A DNA stretch of 64,000 nucleotides, from the NCBI GenBank assembly GCA_030522415.1, contig CM060112.1, positions 10,592,501 to 10,656,500 of the forward strand, written 5' to 3'. The DNA comes from Channallabes apus. Taxonomy: Eukaryota; Chordata; Actinopteri; Siluriformes; Clariidae. A program made the position numbers and the translations under genes. Below, piece after piece: positions 43,010-55,315 of the stretch (position 1 is its first letter; each line of letters starts with the position of its first letter). Under the pieces are notes generated by a model. It ran no database searches and was not told where the DNA came from. It was given only the letters and a program-made list of their open reading frames with translations.

Positions 43010-45278
43010 TCCATCTAAGAACCTTTGTAGTCCAACTAGGGACTGTGGAGGCCAATGGTGACGATTGTATTTATTCCCATTTTGAACGCAGAAAATATAT
43101 CATAAAACAAAATACACTGAATTAGAAGCATATTTGGCTTTGAATGTTCCATCCAAAAAAAATAAAAAGTAAAAAAAAATGACAAATGACTTTTGGACTG
43201 TGCACTTTGATTGCCTACCAGTGTAACAAGATGATGATGATGATCATGTGATTCACTGCACCTTTCAGTGGTTTTAATCTTATGGCTGATCAAAGATCAG
43301 GACGTTTTTTTTTTTTTTTTTCAAGCATTGCCACAATGTGCAGTTTTTATGAGATTTTTATGTCAGACAGACCATATTCATGAATACAGTTTAATTTATC
43401 TTAATTTGGGTAATAAACTTAACACAGGGAATTTGATTGCCAACTCCAAAGTCAGGAATTTTCCCAGGTCATGTTCGATGCTTCTCATGAAGGTCTCAAA
43501 CGAGGTCACGCTATGATAAAGTGCCAATTTCTGGTCAGGTCTCATGTTTCTGCCTGTGCTTTGGCAGACACGTTGTTCATTAGGATGATATAGTGTAATA
43601 CTCATGTACCAGATGTGTCCTATAAATGCTGTATTTAGTTTTCTTGGTTACAGTGACCTTTACTTATCAGTGTTAATTATCAGTGTCTGAATTTGTGTCC
43701 ATCGAGTCTAAGGAACACAAGGTGCCTGTGGTTGTGCATCCTCAGCTACAGTACCACACTGCATTCAAATCGGAATAGAGATAAAAAAAAAAAAGAGGTC
43801 GTATTTAGAAAATACTGGAAATAATTTTATCCCAGCATTAGAAGTGTTTAGTCCAGTTCAGATTATTGAGGTTCAGGCAGTTCGCTCCAGTAATTATCTG
43901 AATATGGATTCTCTTTGATTTATCTTTTGGAAGAGCAGACTTTTTTTTTTCCCTTTCCCGTTTCTCCAAGTGTAATAATCTTAAGAACGTATTAGTGAAA
44001 GCTAAGTGTACAGTAGGTGTGTAAGAATCTCTCTGTGCTTTTGCTTTGATGGCAATTTAAGTGTTTTAAAACCTTCAGTTGTTATCCAGAGACATGCTTC
44101 TGTAGCTAGACGATGTCAGAAGCTCAGCCATACATCTTATCTCAGAGGAATAACCTGTGTGTGTGTGTGTGTGTGTGTGTGTTCTCTGCATCTGAATGAT
44201 TCAGTCTTCCCTTTACGGAGTGCTGTTTTTATTCTTTACATGCATGCTCCACAATAATACAATATCCAAAAGGAATGTTTTTTTTTCTGAAGTTTTGCAC
44301 TTTGCTAGCTTTGAAGAAGAAGAAAAAAAGTAAGCGGTGAAGCCATGCACTTCAAATCAAGCGGCCATGCCAAGTGCGAGTCCCCGAGGGAGTTCAAGCA
44401 TAGCCATTATTCAGCAAAGAGCCGTATTACAGCGATTACGTCTGTCTCCAAGCTGCCCTGGGGTCTGCAGAAAATAACACAGGGGTTACGGTTTGGGTAC
44501 AGATTGATTTTCAGTTCATGGTGCTGCACATGAGGAGTAATGGCACACGCTTAAGCCACCAGCTCGTCTTAGGGAGTCGTGTGTGAATCCGTCAGGGCTC
44601 CTGGAGCCTTTAATAATGTTTAAGGATGACTGACCTTTCTATTATGATGTTATTGTTTTGCTAGGAATACAATGATTGGTTTTTTTCCTTGTCTTTTTTT
44701 TTTTTTTTTTGCAGACACATTTTTTAATTTGGTATCAGTTAGTGATGCAGAATGATGAAAACTTGAATGAAAACCGAAACCCACTGCTCACGTGTGTCCT
44801 GTATCAGTTATGAAATGATAACTGATAACAAAAATCACTTTGGACAGAAGTGTCAGTCAAATACTGCTGTATCTTTTTTAAATGGTTGCGAAAGTATTAA
44901 TATGAATATATATAAGGACAAATAAATTGAAGCTTAATTTAAGCGCAAGCTGTTTTATACCATTTTTTATGCCCGAAACTAAACTATCATCGTGTTTACC
45001 GAAACTCACATTAACTTGAAAAAAGAGGAAACAAAAGGTTTGGTCCAAATACAGATGTTGTTTCTATAGAAATAAGCTCTGAGTCAGGGTTAACCCTATT
45101 TGGAGCACTCAAAGAAATTCAAAATGTAAAATCTTTTATTTTTATAAAAACATTATACATGTTGATACAAATGGCGATCAGAGCTAACATGATGTTATCG
45201 GATTTTAGAATTAAGCTTGTTTTCAAACTATTCTATCTATAGATGTTAACAGTTCAAAAACATCAGTTAAATCAGTTA
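43010..45278. other. Intronic sequence with a (GT)n tract
   Basis: (GT)n at about 44156-44180 and poly-T runs at 43306, 43943 and 44693. No gene recognised. Confidence 0.45.
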
Positions 45279-45286
45279 CATTAGTT

Positions 45287-46502
45287 TAGGGCTGCAACTA
45301 ACGATTATTTTGATAATCGATTAGTTGGTCGATTTCCCCCCTAATATATATATTATATCCCCCCTTATAAATATATATATTATATCCCCCCTTATAAATA
45401 TATATATTATAACCCCCCTTATAAATATATATATTATAACCCCCCTTATAAATATATATATTATATCCCCCCTTATAAATATATATATTATAACCCCCCT
45501 TATAAATATATATATTATATCCCTCCTTATATATATATATAAACTATATATATATATATATATATATATAGTTTAAAAAATACACTGACATATTCAGTTG
45601 TTAAGAATGACCTCACTTTTAAATTCTTTTAAATTAATTCAACTTAATAAGAAGAAGAATAGACTTCTAGATTATTATGATATTATTTTTAATTGAAGTG
45701 TCTCTTGCTACATCCTTTTCACGGTTTATACATTATTCCTCTCGCGTATTTTATCCTTTTTTGTTGTCTCAATAATAAAAAAAAAAATAATAATAAATAA
45801 AATATATATATATATATATACACACATACATATACACCATTTTGCTATACTAGACATTCTCGTAATACGGCGACGTAGCGAGAGAAGAAAAAAAAAAACT
45901 CACCGCTACTGGGTTTTCTACACACACACAGGAGTCAGTGAGAGAGTTCACACGGGCTTTGGTGATGTGAGTTTGTCCGGCTGCGCGGTTATACGGTGTA
46001 AAAAAAAAACGTTGCATGCAGCTTTTTCTTGGTGTTCAAATCCCAACGAACGCAAGAAAAACACCTCTAGTTCGTTTTCTTCACGTTCATTTTACACTTC
46101 GGAGGACCGGATATATCCCATGATCCTACATGCTGTACAGGGGGAAATGCGGGAAAAGGGCAAAATAAACAGAGTGAACCCTCGGCGCTTCATCCGCGCT
46201 CACCGAACGCTACGACCGGCTGAATAAAAAACGCTCGATTTTAACGCCCGATTAGAGGTGTTTAATGTAAATTGCTTCCATACCTGGGAGGACTTGGGGC
46301 GCGCGCTTTTTCCTGCAAACGCTTCTGTAACCTCCAGTGTGTGAGCAACTTTGTATCTCTGTGTATCTTTGTGTATTTGTGCATCTTGTGGTCACGGCTC
46401 CTCAGTAACGTGCGCAGCCCAACTAATCGATAACGGCATTCGTTGACAACGAATTTCATTATCGATAATTATCAATTTTATCAATTAGTTGTTGCAGCCC
46501 TA
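45287..46502. mobile_element. hAT-like non-autonomous element, 1216 bp, 8-bp target duplication
   Basis: Begins TAGGGCTGCAACTAACGATT and ends AGTTGTTGCAGCCCTA. The TIRs are followed by subterminal ATTATCGAT-type motifs on both sides (ATCGATTAGTTGG left, TTATCGATAATTATC right). The flanks CATTAGTT at 45279-45286 and 46503-46510 are identical. No transposase motif was found in the 86-codon frame at 45967-46227. A 27-bp minisatellite occupies the left part. Confidence 0.9.
45343..45535 (+). repeat. 27-bp minisatellite, about seven units
   Basis: The unit is CCCCCCTTATAAATATATAT plus ATTATAA or ATTATAT, repeated about seven times with little divergence. Because 27 is a multiple of 3, it makes an artefactual repeated open frame. 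Confidence 0.92.
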
Positions 46503-46510
46503 CATTAGTT

Positions 46511-47289
46511 TAAAAACAAACAATTAAATCCTGAGTGTGCATTATAAATGTCAGGGGAATTTGAACACTATGCAAAGAGCCACCATTTCCCATCATCTGC
46601 AATGTAATCAAACATAAAAATATATATATATATATCAGCAGTATTAGAAACACCCTCAGGCTTTTGCATTTCCTCAGCACGTTGCCGTCATTCACAGACC
46701 TACAGTAGCACCGCTAGCGCTGCCGTTTTGCTCCTCAGTGCCGTGTTCCCCTCATGTTTCATTCAGCAAGAAAAACGATCCAAGTTTAATGTGAAAGATG
46801 CAAGTTAACGAGAGGTTTAGGTGTGGGTGGAAATTTGGACTGACAGTCCGAGCTGGCAGCATGTGACTGTTGGTCTGTATGCCAGCTTTGCTTTGAGGAA
46901 ATGTTTCCATGCCCCTCTGTGAGTGCACACCTTCTACAGTGAGATCGCTAGGCATTGATTAAAAAATCTGCGTCAGGTCAAACTAGCTGACAGCAGTGCT
47001 CTGTGTCTACGCCACAACGTTCCGAACGCCTGGGGACGGTATAATAAGACCTGGTAGAATGAGACAAGCTAAAACTTTGACATTGTGCCCAGAAGAAAAT
47101 CTTGAATTTCTCAAAAATGTATGTTTTATATATAAGCAATCACGAGATGTATAGTTACGGTGGAGTCTTTGCCAATGTCATTACATAAGTCAAAGCCCAT
47201 GTATTTTATAATATAATTATAATAAGGAATAATGTAATTTATAATTTATTTTCATTAAAGCACTCAATGATTGAATATTTTAAAATGTA
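46511..47289. other. Intronic sequence, nothing recognised
   Basis: A short (TA)n near 46620. No gene or repeat assigned. Confidence 0.4.
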
Positions 47290-47555
47290 TATGAGGGGTG
47301 TTCAAGTCAAAGCGGAGTAAAAGAGTAAAACCTCTCTGTATTTCTCTATACAGTAATGCACTGATCGCAGCGTTTCACTAGTGCTTGGATACCAGCAAGG
47401 TGGAAAGTTTTCCACTAAGCTGGAGCCATGATCGGTCTGCCTCCTTCTTGTCTGAAACGCTGGCCTCACTGGAACTCCTTTAATCTCTTAAACATGTGGA
47501 AATGGGAGAAGACTGTCCATCTCACCATTTTCACATTACAGTCTGGGAATTATTG
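47290..47555 (-). mobile_element. Decayed mariner-like element, copy 2
   Basis: Starts with a TIR-like GAGGGGTGTTCAAGTCAAAG and shares 'AGCGTTTCACTAGTGCTTGGATA' and 'GAAACGCTGGCCTC' with the copies at 18.4 and 63.3 kb. No frame is left. Confidence 0.65.
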
Positions 47556-47563
47556 GTCCAGGG

Positions 47564-47757
47564 CAAGGTGTAGCTCAGTGGTTAAGGCATTGGACTACGG
47601 TTCGGAAGATCCCAGGTTCAAACCCCACAACCACCAAGTTGCCACTGTTGGGCCCTTGAGCAACGCCCTTAACCCTCAACTGTTCAGATGTTTAATGAGA
47701 TAAAAATGTAAGTCGCTCTGGATAAGAACGTCTGCCAAATGCCTAAATGTAAATGTA
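47564..47757 (+). repeat. tRNA-derived SINE, good copy of the second family
   Basis: Head with box-A-like 'GTGTAGCTCAGTGGTTAAGG' and box-B-like 'GGTTCAAACCCC'. Body 'TTGCCACTGTTGGGCCCTTGAGC'. Conserved tail 'GTAAGTCGCTCTGGATAAGA' and 'GTCTGCCAAATGC', then TAAATGTAAATG. TATTG on both sides may be the target duplication. Confidence 0.85.
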
Positions 47758-47830
47758 TTGCCACATCCCCCATATAGTCCTGACCTCACTCTCTGCCCTT
47801 TCCACATGTTTGGAACAGGGTAACTCTGGA
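47758..47830 (+). repeat. Mariner-like fragment in opposite orientation
   Basis: 'CCACATCCCCCATATAGTCCTGACCTCACT' corresponds to the minus-strand coding segment near 63530-63590, but here on the plus strand, opposite to the mariner piece at 47290-47555. Confidence 0.5.
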
Positions 47831-49224
47831 CTCATCGAACCACATGACATTTTTTTTTAATGCTCAAAAGTCCAATATTTGTGACACGAGCAAATTGAAC
47901 CTTTTTTCTGATTAGTTTTGGTAACAAGTGGTTTTTTATGGCCACACAGCTGTTTAGTCCTGTAAGTTTTCATCACATTGTGTGTCAGTGTGTGTGTGTG
48001 TTTAGAAATACACTTACTTTCATTATTAGGCATAGCTCTGATTTGTACATCTCGTCTTCATCTCTGATCACAGTCATTCACAATTTTGAAGTCGACGGTT
48101 CAGCAATGTTCTTACAGACTTTAATACCTCACTGGTCAGTTTTCAACCCAATTCCCCAGTAACTTCATTAGTCTCCTGAATTTTTTCTTCGCTTGATGTA
48201 GGCCCTTCTGTAACAGCAACTTCTGTCTTGCCAAGAAGTGTCTTATTGGATTTTGATTAAAATAAATAAATAAATAAAAGGTATGACCAATAGGTAATAA
48301 GAATAATCTTTACCAATGATGCTTTATCCTTTGTTCTCTACAGTATCAATAATTCATGATTCACTCCTTACACACGCATAACTAGTCCTCTGACTTTGTA
48401 TCGCTCTAAGATAAGGTAAGAGTGATGATGATGCGCTATGGTGTGGTAAGAGTGGATACCCAGGCTCATGATCGACTTATCCAGTTGTTATTCAATAAAA
48501 GATTTGCTTGAGAATATTCTCTTTCATTTTGCAGGTGAATTCTCACCACATATGTAGATTAGTAGTGATGCCCAGTGGTTTATAATCACTTGGTTTTGGA
48601 CCTCGCTTTCATCATTGCAGTCTTTCTCCCTGCATCCCATGAGGATGTGCTTTCTTAACAGAATGTAAAGTCCACTTTGTTGCCGTCTTGACCTTGCTTA
48701 ATATATCCTTGAGACTTTGGAAACACGAACTACTCTACAACTCCTCATGCACATAAAAGAACATCCAATGAATCTGTAGTAGATTTCTTTTACCGCAGGC
48801 AGCGAGAGTGCTCTACCTCTATTACAGTCCTCGACTACAGCCTTGGAAATGTGCGCAATAAATTAGGACGGTACACCTGAAAAATAATACTGCACAGATC
48901 CATATTATGTATATGGATTAACCCGGAGTTCAGAGCAACATGGAAAGTTGTTGGAATCTGCAATCAGCCCCTCTCTCACTGTCTGATATGGCTTAATGAA
49001 ATGGTATTAAAGTGCTGAATGGAATTACTAAAGCACACCAGCTCTCTGTATGAAAGCACTCAAGGACTCATTTGGTCGGAAAACATGTGATGAATTAGTA
49101 ATCTCCCAACACGACCTTGGAACCGCTTTAGATAGTCTATGTTTTTTAAACTTAAAAGTAAAAAACAGAATCTTATGTGCACTGTAGAGTTGTTGCTGAT
49201 AATATATACTTTATTAGTGTAGAC
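47831..49224. other. Intronic sequence, nothing recognised
   Basis: No supported gene or repeat apart from a short (AAAT)n at about 48262-48277. Confidence 0.4.
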
Positions 49225-50040
49225 TTGTTCAACTGCACATCCAATTATCTAATCAGGAAATCACATGGTAGCATTTTTGAACGTGGCATGGTTGTTGGTG
49301 CCAGACGAACTGGCCTGAATATTTCTGAAACTTCTGATATACTGGAATTGTCACATCTTTAGGGTTTACAGAGAATGGTCTGAAAACAGAAAAAGAGAAA
49401 ATGTACAGTGACTTTCTGCGTGATGATGCATTGAACCTTGAAGCAGATGGGCGACAGCAGCCGAAGACCAAACTGGGTGGCACTTTTGCGAACAGGAAAC
49501 TGAGGCTATAATTCGCATGCATATTGTCAATTGGACAATAGAAGATTGGAAAAACCATTGCCTGGTTTGATGAGTCTCAATTTCTTTCGCAATATTCAAA
49601 TGGTACGGTCACAATTTGGCCTAAACAACATGAAATCATGGATCCATCTAGTCTTGTATGAACGGTTCAGCCTGGTGGTGATGGTGTGATGGCGTGAGGG
49701 GGGGGGGGTTTCTTGGCATACTTTGGGCCAAGCATGGTTTAAATGCCACAGCCTACCAAAATATTGTTGCTGACCATATCCATCACTTTATGTCTACAGG
49801 ATAACATGCCATGTCACAAAACTATGATCATCTCTAACTGGACGTTTCCAAAGACAAATCTGCAGCAACTCTCTCATGAGTGCTCTCCTAATGCAATGCT
49901 CTCATGTCAATATGGACCAACATCTCTAAGAACCTTGTTGTATCTATGTTGTATTCCATGAAGCATTGAGGCAGTTAAGACAAAAGTTGGTCCAATCCCG
50001 CACTGGCAAGGTGAACTTAATGAAGTGGCCAGTGAGTGTA
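49225..50040 (+). pseudogene. Decayed Tc1-like transposon/transposase (family D)
   Basis: A Tc1-like copy on the plus strand, recognised from 'GGCATGGTTGTTGGTGCCAGACG' (HTH region) through 'TTGATGAGTCTCAATTTC' (first Asp region) to the C-terminal 'ACAAATCTGCAGCAACT' and 'ATGTCAATATGGACCAACATCTC', ending 'AAGTGGCCAGTGAGTGTA'. All frames are broken. A (G)10 run sits at about 49699. Confidence 0.7.
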
Positions 50041-51278
50041 TTTTAAACCGTTCTCCATTAAGTGGACTTTTTTTTTTTTTTTTAGAAGGAAGCTCTCTGA
50101 CGCTAAAACCTTGTTGTCATGGGAACACTAGGGCAGAATATGAGATGTGGGTAGTGCTTTATGATCAGGTTTGTTGCCGATCACTGTGTGGGACTGAATT
50201 CTCTCTGCACTCTGACAGCATCGCAGTAAGCCCGGGACTGTGTGTCCACCGTGTCCACTTCAGTTCAGTTTGCTTTGTTCCCGCTGATTGTTTTCTGTTG
50301 ATCATATACTGTATATATTTACATGTAATCTCTACTAATTATTGCATGTTTTCTGAAGGGTCATTACTTGGCTTCGCTTTCCTGCATGGCTTGTTTAGAT
50401 GTCATTTTTAAGAAACTTGCCAGACTTTAGGGTTTGTTTCTTTTAATAGAGAATTACAGTAGATTATAGATCTTATAGCTCTGTTTGTTAAAACCTACGT
50501 GTCCCTGCTTCCTTGTTCTAAACCGATGGACGGGCTCGTTCTGGCATCACGCTGAGCTAAATTGTGATGCTGTAGGACATGCAGGTGATTATTTTTAAGT
50601 AGCACCTCAAGCACCCCACAGTTTAATAACATTTCATTAAGCGATGCCGTCTAACGGTTAATTCTACACCGTAGCTGCAAATACAGCAGATCTAGTTCGC
50701 GCAGGAAGGAGTCGACGTCTGATTACTGTTTAGTCATATCATGATTGTTGTAATTTACCTGAAGTGGAGCAGGAAGCAGGGAGCCTTTTAGAATCTTTGT
50801 GGAGCTACACATGCAAAGACAAGTGGTCTTATTCTCCCCAACAAAACCGCAGATGAGCTAATAGACGTTTGAATGTGGACGTATCACATATGTGTAATGC
50901 AAATACACAATGCTTTGAGGTTGTCATTTGAAATCAGATTAGTAGATTGATAATCAGTTATTAATGTTAGAGATGTTACCACGGGTAAGAGTAGGTTGGT
51001 ACTGTTCGCAGAACCCATATTCAGAACCAATCACAGAAACATTTTCAGCAGGAAAACAGATCTGATTTCATTATGTCATCACATCGGTTTGCCTCCGTAG
51101 TTGTTGCTTCTATAGTATGTTGTTCTGAATTGCCTGTGAACCGTCCATGTTGTTTTGGTCACGGCTAGCGTGAGCTACAAAAGCTAACTAGCTTCTAACA
51201 CATGGCTGAATCCCAGATCACTCTCTAACCCCCGGATCAAGGGTACTACATGGTGCGTTCAACAATGTATTATCCACC
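50041..51278. other. Intronic sequence, nothing recognised
   Basis: The 128-codon frame at 50025-50411 overlaps the Tc1 end and shows no domain. Confidence 0.4.
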
Positions 51279-51286
51279 CTACATAG

Positions 51287-52175
51287 CAGGCTTGTGCACA
51301 ATTCAGAATTGAATTGGAATTTAGGAGTCAATCTTAATTCTTGAATTTGAATTGAATTTGAATTGATGTCAAAAACAGGGTCTAGAATTACAATTCGGAA
51401 TTGAATTAAAGGAAGCAGAATTGCAATTCAATACAAATTCAAAGAAATTCATATACATAAGTGAAGTGTTTAACAATGAAGCTTTACAATATATGTCAGA
51501 TATGATTTCATTACATATTCTATAAATGATATTAGTTTGAACTATTTGTACAGATTATATTAACAGGAAATGTTTCCCCCCAGCAATGAATGTTAAAATC
51601 TCTAGTCACAGAACACATCATTAAGTTTGATTTATTGGAATTGTAATTTTGTGGAGCACAATGGAACGTGACTCCATATCCCAGAATGCTTTGCTTTAAC
51701 CAAGTATTTAAAATGGTTGCCAAACAATTTGAGGTGGACATTTGTTTGAAAGCTTCTTTTCTACACAATGTGATTGTCAACACTCGACTTTGTGTTATTT
51801 GATTACTTTGAAATGAAAATAACATTTTGAACAAAACTAATCAAACATTGAGGGAGTTATTTATTTCAAGAATTTGATCATTATCTGTATGTTGGAACAA
51901 AATGTATGTAGGGTTGAGGAGTGACTAGTTATGTGTAATGAAATTATGCTATTAAATAACAAAATTAATGTAATTGTATGTGAGATTCAACACATTCTTT
52001 CTGTTGTATGACTGTGTGGAATGTCTTTGAATTGCCATGAATTTAATTCCACTTCCTGTCATTCCAACACCAATTCAAATTCAACTTCCTGTGGGGCGGA
52101 GTCAATTCAATTCAAATTCCAACTCATGAATTGAATGGTGGCCAATTCTCAAATTCTGAATTGTGCACAAGCCTG
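51287..52175. mobile_element. hAT-like non-autonomous element, 889 bp, 8-bp target duplication
   Basis: The termini CAGGCTTGTGCACAATTCAG and its reverse complement at 52156-52175 are perfect over 20 bp, flanked by CTACATAG at 51279-51286 and 52176-52183. The subterminal parts are filled with repeated AATTGAATT/AATTCAAATT motifs on both sides. No transposase sequence. Confidence 0.92.
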
Positions 52176-52194
52176 CTACATAGCGCACTAACTT

Positions 52195-52405
52195 TACATT
52201 CATTCACTCACTCACTCTCACGCATCTTCTATATCGCTTTATCCTGTGTTCAGAGTCGCGGGAGGCCTGGAGGCTATCCAAGGGGACTTACAAGGGCACG
52301 AGGCAGGGTACACCCTGGACAGGGTGCCAACCCATCGCAGGGCACACACACGTACACACACTCACTTGCCCACTACAAGCAATTTGGGAACAACAATTAA
52401 CAATT
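52195..52405 (-). repeat. tRNA-derived SINE, copy 4 (headless)
   Basis: The 3' half of the family in reverse (TATATCGCTTTATCCTGTGTTCAGAGTCGCG, ACCCTGGACAGGGTGCCAACC). It stops before the tRNA-like head. Confidence 0.8.
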
Positions 52406-53549
52406 AGGAAACCCACAGTGAGAGAAGTGATCGAGTTGTATGAGTCAATCATTCGCTAATCTCTGGCCTGATTTGAGCTTTGTTTTACACTGCGTAGGTA
52501 TAACATCCGGGTTTGTTGTCAAGGAAAAATATGAACATGTGAATGCAGAGAAATACATGCACGTGAATAATGATAATTCATTCATGTAGCGGGATATTTT
52601 AAAATGGGAAACCGCGAGCATGCCTACTTAACCTACTACCTACTGAAGTTGCTTGATAAAATCCGGTACAGAACAGAAACCTAGCTGGTCTATGCAGAAC
52701 TTTTCATCTCTTTTTCTTCATTTAATTGCTGTTGACTTTATTATTGACCCAAATTTTAATAAGTGTCTCTATTTTAACTAGGCACTTCAAGAGAAAGCAT
52801 GAATACCTACTACAAATCGTCCCACCCACACAGAAAAAACATGCCGAGCGCCATTGGGGGTTTAACCGAGCTCACATGGAAGTGCCATTAGATCATTTTT
52901 TGTGACTACAGTGCAGCAGAGCATGCGCCCTTGCTATCACTAACCCGTCTGCTCTTTAGGTGTACGTCTCTTTAGAAGTTGAACAACAGGCGTAGGAGTG
53001 GGAAAAATCTAATCTGACCAGGACAGGAAACGATAGGACAATGAGCCAAGCTGAAGTGTGCTGAGGGAAGCCGTTTGCATGAATTTACAGTACAGGAGGA
53101 TTCTTATCACAGCGGTGAGTTAAACATCAGGCATCAGGAAGGAAGGAAGGAAGGAAGGACGGTATGGTCTAAAGAGCCTGGGGGCTTCAGCTTAGTAATC
53201 TTAGCCTACATAGTAACAGTGAAAACAATGGATCGACCTCTAGTCCGTGATGTAATCACCCTCGAGTGCTTAGGAATACAGATTCCCCCGGGACGTTTTC
53301 ATTTTCAGTTGAAAACCTGGTGTTGTTTGTTTTTTTGATCTGACTTTTGATTTGGCTTTGTTTTGCAATTCGTCACCCTTTGTACAGGCTCACTTGAGTG
53401 CACACGTGAATTTGAGAAAGAAAATAAAATATAAATAGGGTGGGTGAAATATAAAAACGTGCGTACTGTATACGCTCTCAGGAGTATATCTTCAGTGTTA
53501 AAAAGCCAAAAAATTGCTTGCCAGAAAGGCACCATGGTACCACTGTACA
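52406..53549. other. Intronic sequence, nothing recognised
   Basis: A short (GGAA)n lies at about 53141-53158. No gene recognised. Confidence 0.4.
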
Positions 53550-53795
53550 CCACGCATAGGGTCCAATGATCAAAGACATGGCCTCCAGATCCCAATCCGA
53601 CTAAACACCCATGAGATTCACCAGACAAACAAATCCAATACACGGAGGCTTCATTCCGCAACCTGGAGCACCCAAAGGACCTGCTGCCATCGTGACACCA
53701 CAGGACTGGTCTTGCAGAGTCATGCCCCGAGGGGCCAGAGCTGCCTAGGTGGCACTTCACGTGAACCTAAACAATACTGGGCATAATGTTTTGCG
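53550..53795 (+). pseudogene. Tc1-like transposase C-terminal remnant (family B)
   Basis: The plus-strand text 'GCCTCCAGATCCCAATCCGACTAA' corresponds to the PDLNP block. 'GACAAACAAATCC', 'CAACCTGGAGCACCCAAAGGACCTGCTGCC' and 'GCCCCGAGGGGCCAGAGCTG' follow in family order to 'AAACAATACTGGGCATAATG'. Stops interrupt it. Confidence 0.65.
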
Positions 53796-53800
53796 TTGCA

Positions 53801-54566
53801 AAAATATTGTATAAATTCTGAGACAAAGGATTAGATTTAAATAATGACTCAATGCCTGACCGTCTCATGTGTTCTTTTTTTCTTTACTGGTTATTATAGC
53901 AGTTTAAGGATGAGATTCAGATTATGAAAGACTTTTATTTTAATATATTTTTCAGAATATTTCTACAGTATGTACTCTAACTTGTTGCCGCTGCACTATT
54001 CATGTCTAATATATTTACGCATTCAAAAGCAAAATGACTCTAAAATCATTTGTCAGCCTCCGCCGAGTCCCTGCCGTATTCGTGGCACAATGTTTGCAGT
54101 CCCACAGGCTTTAACTGGAGCCTTCGCAAAACACAATCAAGTTACTCCCGAGGATAATAAGACACAAACCAATTAGCCACGCTGTCAGCAACAGGGTAGA
54201 ACCAACAACAGCCGACAACCCCTACCGGTACCGCGGAATTCACCAGAAGCTACTAAGTAGAATCTCCCAAGTTTTACTTTAAACAAAAGACGAATGTGCA
54301 GATTTTTATTTTCACATTTAGATGAAAAGTAAATGAACAAAGTGGTGACTAAGTCATGTGGGAAAATGATTCCTCATGCTCCCAGAACCAGGGAGACTTG
54401 GAATATGGCGTGCCATCAGGGGCAAAAAGGAGCATTGATGTGATCACCTGGTCAGTCAGTACATTCAGGTCCTCAGCTGACTTCGTTTTATTGCCACATA
54501 ATGTTGCCTAGACATGACCGACTAAGCTACCCCAGGTCATATGAAGCACAAAAGCAAGTGTAAAGT
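53801..54566. other. Intronic sequence, nothing recognised
   Basis: No feature supported. Confidence 0.4.
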
Positions 54567-54576
54567 GTAAAAAGCA

Positions 54577-55031
54577 TTATTTTAATTTTTTTTTTGGTTT
54601 TTCCAATTTTCTCCCCAATTTTTTGTCGTGGCCAATTCCTCCCCGTCACTAGGGGGCTCCCACATTAAGACTACCACTACCACTCAGTCGGGAGGGCAAA
54701 GACTATCACGTGTTTCCTCCGAACCGCGTGATGTCAGCCGACCGCATCTTTTCGAACTGCTTGCTCACGCACCATTAGGGGCGGAGTAACACACTCGGAG
54801 GACAGCGCTAGTCGCTCCTTCCGCGTGCGCGAGCTCACGGACGCCCCTGATTGGCTGTAGAGCCGTGATTAATGTGGGAGCGTGAGTACCTCTCATCCCT
54901 CCTCCCTGAGAGAGCTCGGCCAATCAGCTCTCTCCGTGCCTCCGGCTGTGAGAGGAAAACGGCATCACCAGGGGGTTCGAACCAGCGATAGTTGATAGGG
55001 CGAGCGCTTTACCACTGCGCCACTCGGAGGC
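54577..55031 (-). repeat. Intact long tRNA-derived SINE with 10-bp target duplication
   Basis: 455 bp. The right end in reverse is a tRNA-like head: 'CGAGTGGCGCAGTGGTAAAG' (box A) and 'GGTTCGAACCCCC' (box B). The 3' end on the left is T-rich on the plus strand, giving a poly-A-like tail on the minus strand. The flanks GTAAAAAGCA at 54567-54576 and 55032-55041 match exactly. A truncated relative lies at 28.0-28.4 kb. The body between head and tail, about 380 bp, is long for a SINE. Confidence 0.88.
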
Positions 55032-55041
55032 GTAAAAAGCA

Positions 55042-55315
55042 CATTAAAAGAATAATAAGTCATATAGTTTTGCTTTGCTTTGTTGGGAGAGAATTGCTAG
55101 GGAACAGCTCAGCAGCAGCTTCAGGAAAAACTGTTAAACCAACCCCAGCTCTTCTATCTGTATATTCAGCAGTCCTGTTGAAAAGCAATTATTTCAGAAA
55201 CACTGAATACTTGCTGTGGTTGTAGATTTATATTGGCAAGGGAACATTTCCTGATTAGAATCTCCCGTGGAGTTTAATTCCTCACCTCTTCATTGGCGGA
55301 TATTTCTGATATAAT
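55042..55315. other. Intronic sequence, nothing recognised
   Basis: No feature supported between the SINE and the Tc1 remnant. Confidence 0.4.

Noticed and set aside
44290..44340. GAAGAAGAAGAAAAAAAGTAAGC, considered as nos1ap exon 3 (Lys-rich block and donor)
   Set aside because: Upstream sequence does not encode the expected YEFKAKN-type residues and no acceptor fits.
45325..45576. Open frame with a regular 9-residue repeat
   Set aside because: A by-product of the 27-bp minisatellite in a hAT-like element.
50025..50411. 128-codon plus-strand frame
   Set aside because: Starts in a Tc1 remnant, includes a poly-T-encoded Phe run, and has no domain.
53305..53760. 151-codon minus-strand frame
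   Set aside because: Antisense to a decayed Tc1 transposase piece. No similarity recognised.
54950..55031. tRNA-like sequence with good A and B boxes
   Set aside because: It is the 5' head of a SINE with its own target duplication, not a free tRNA gene.
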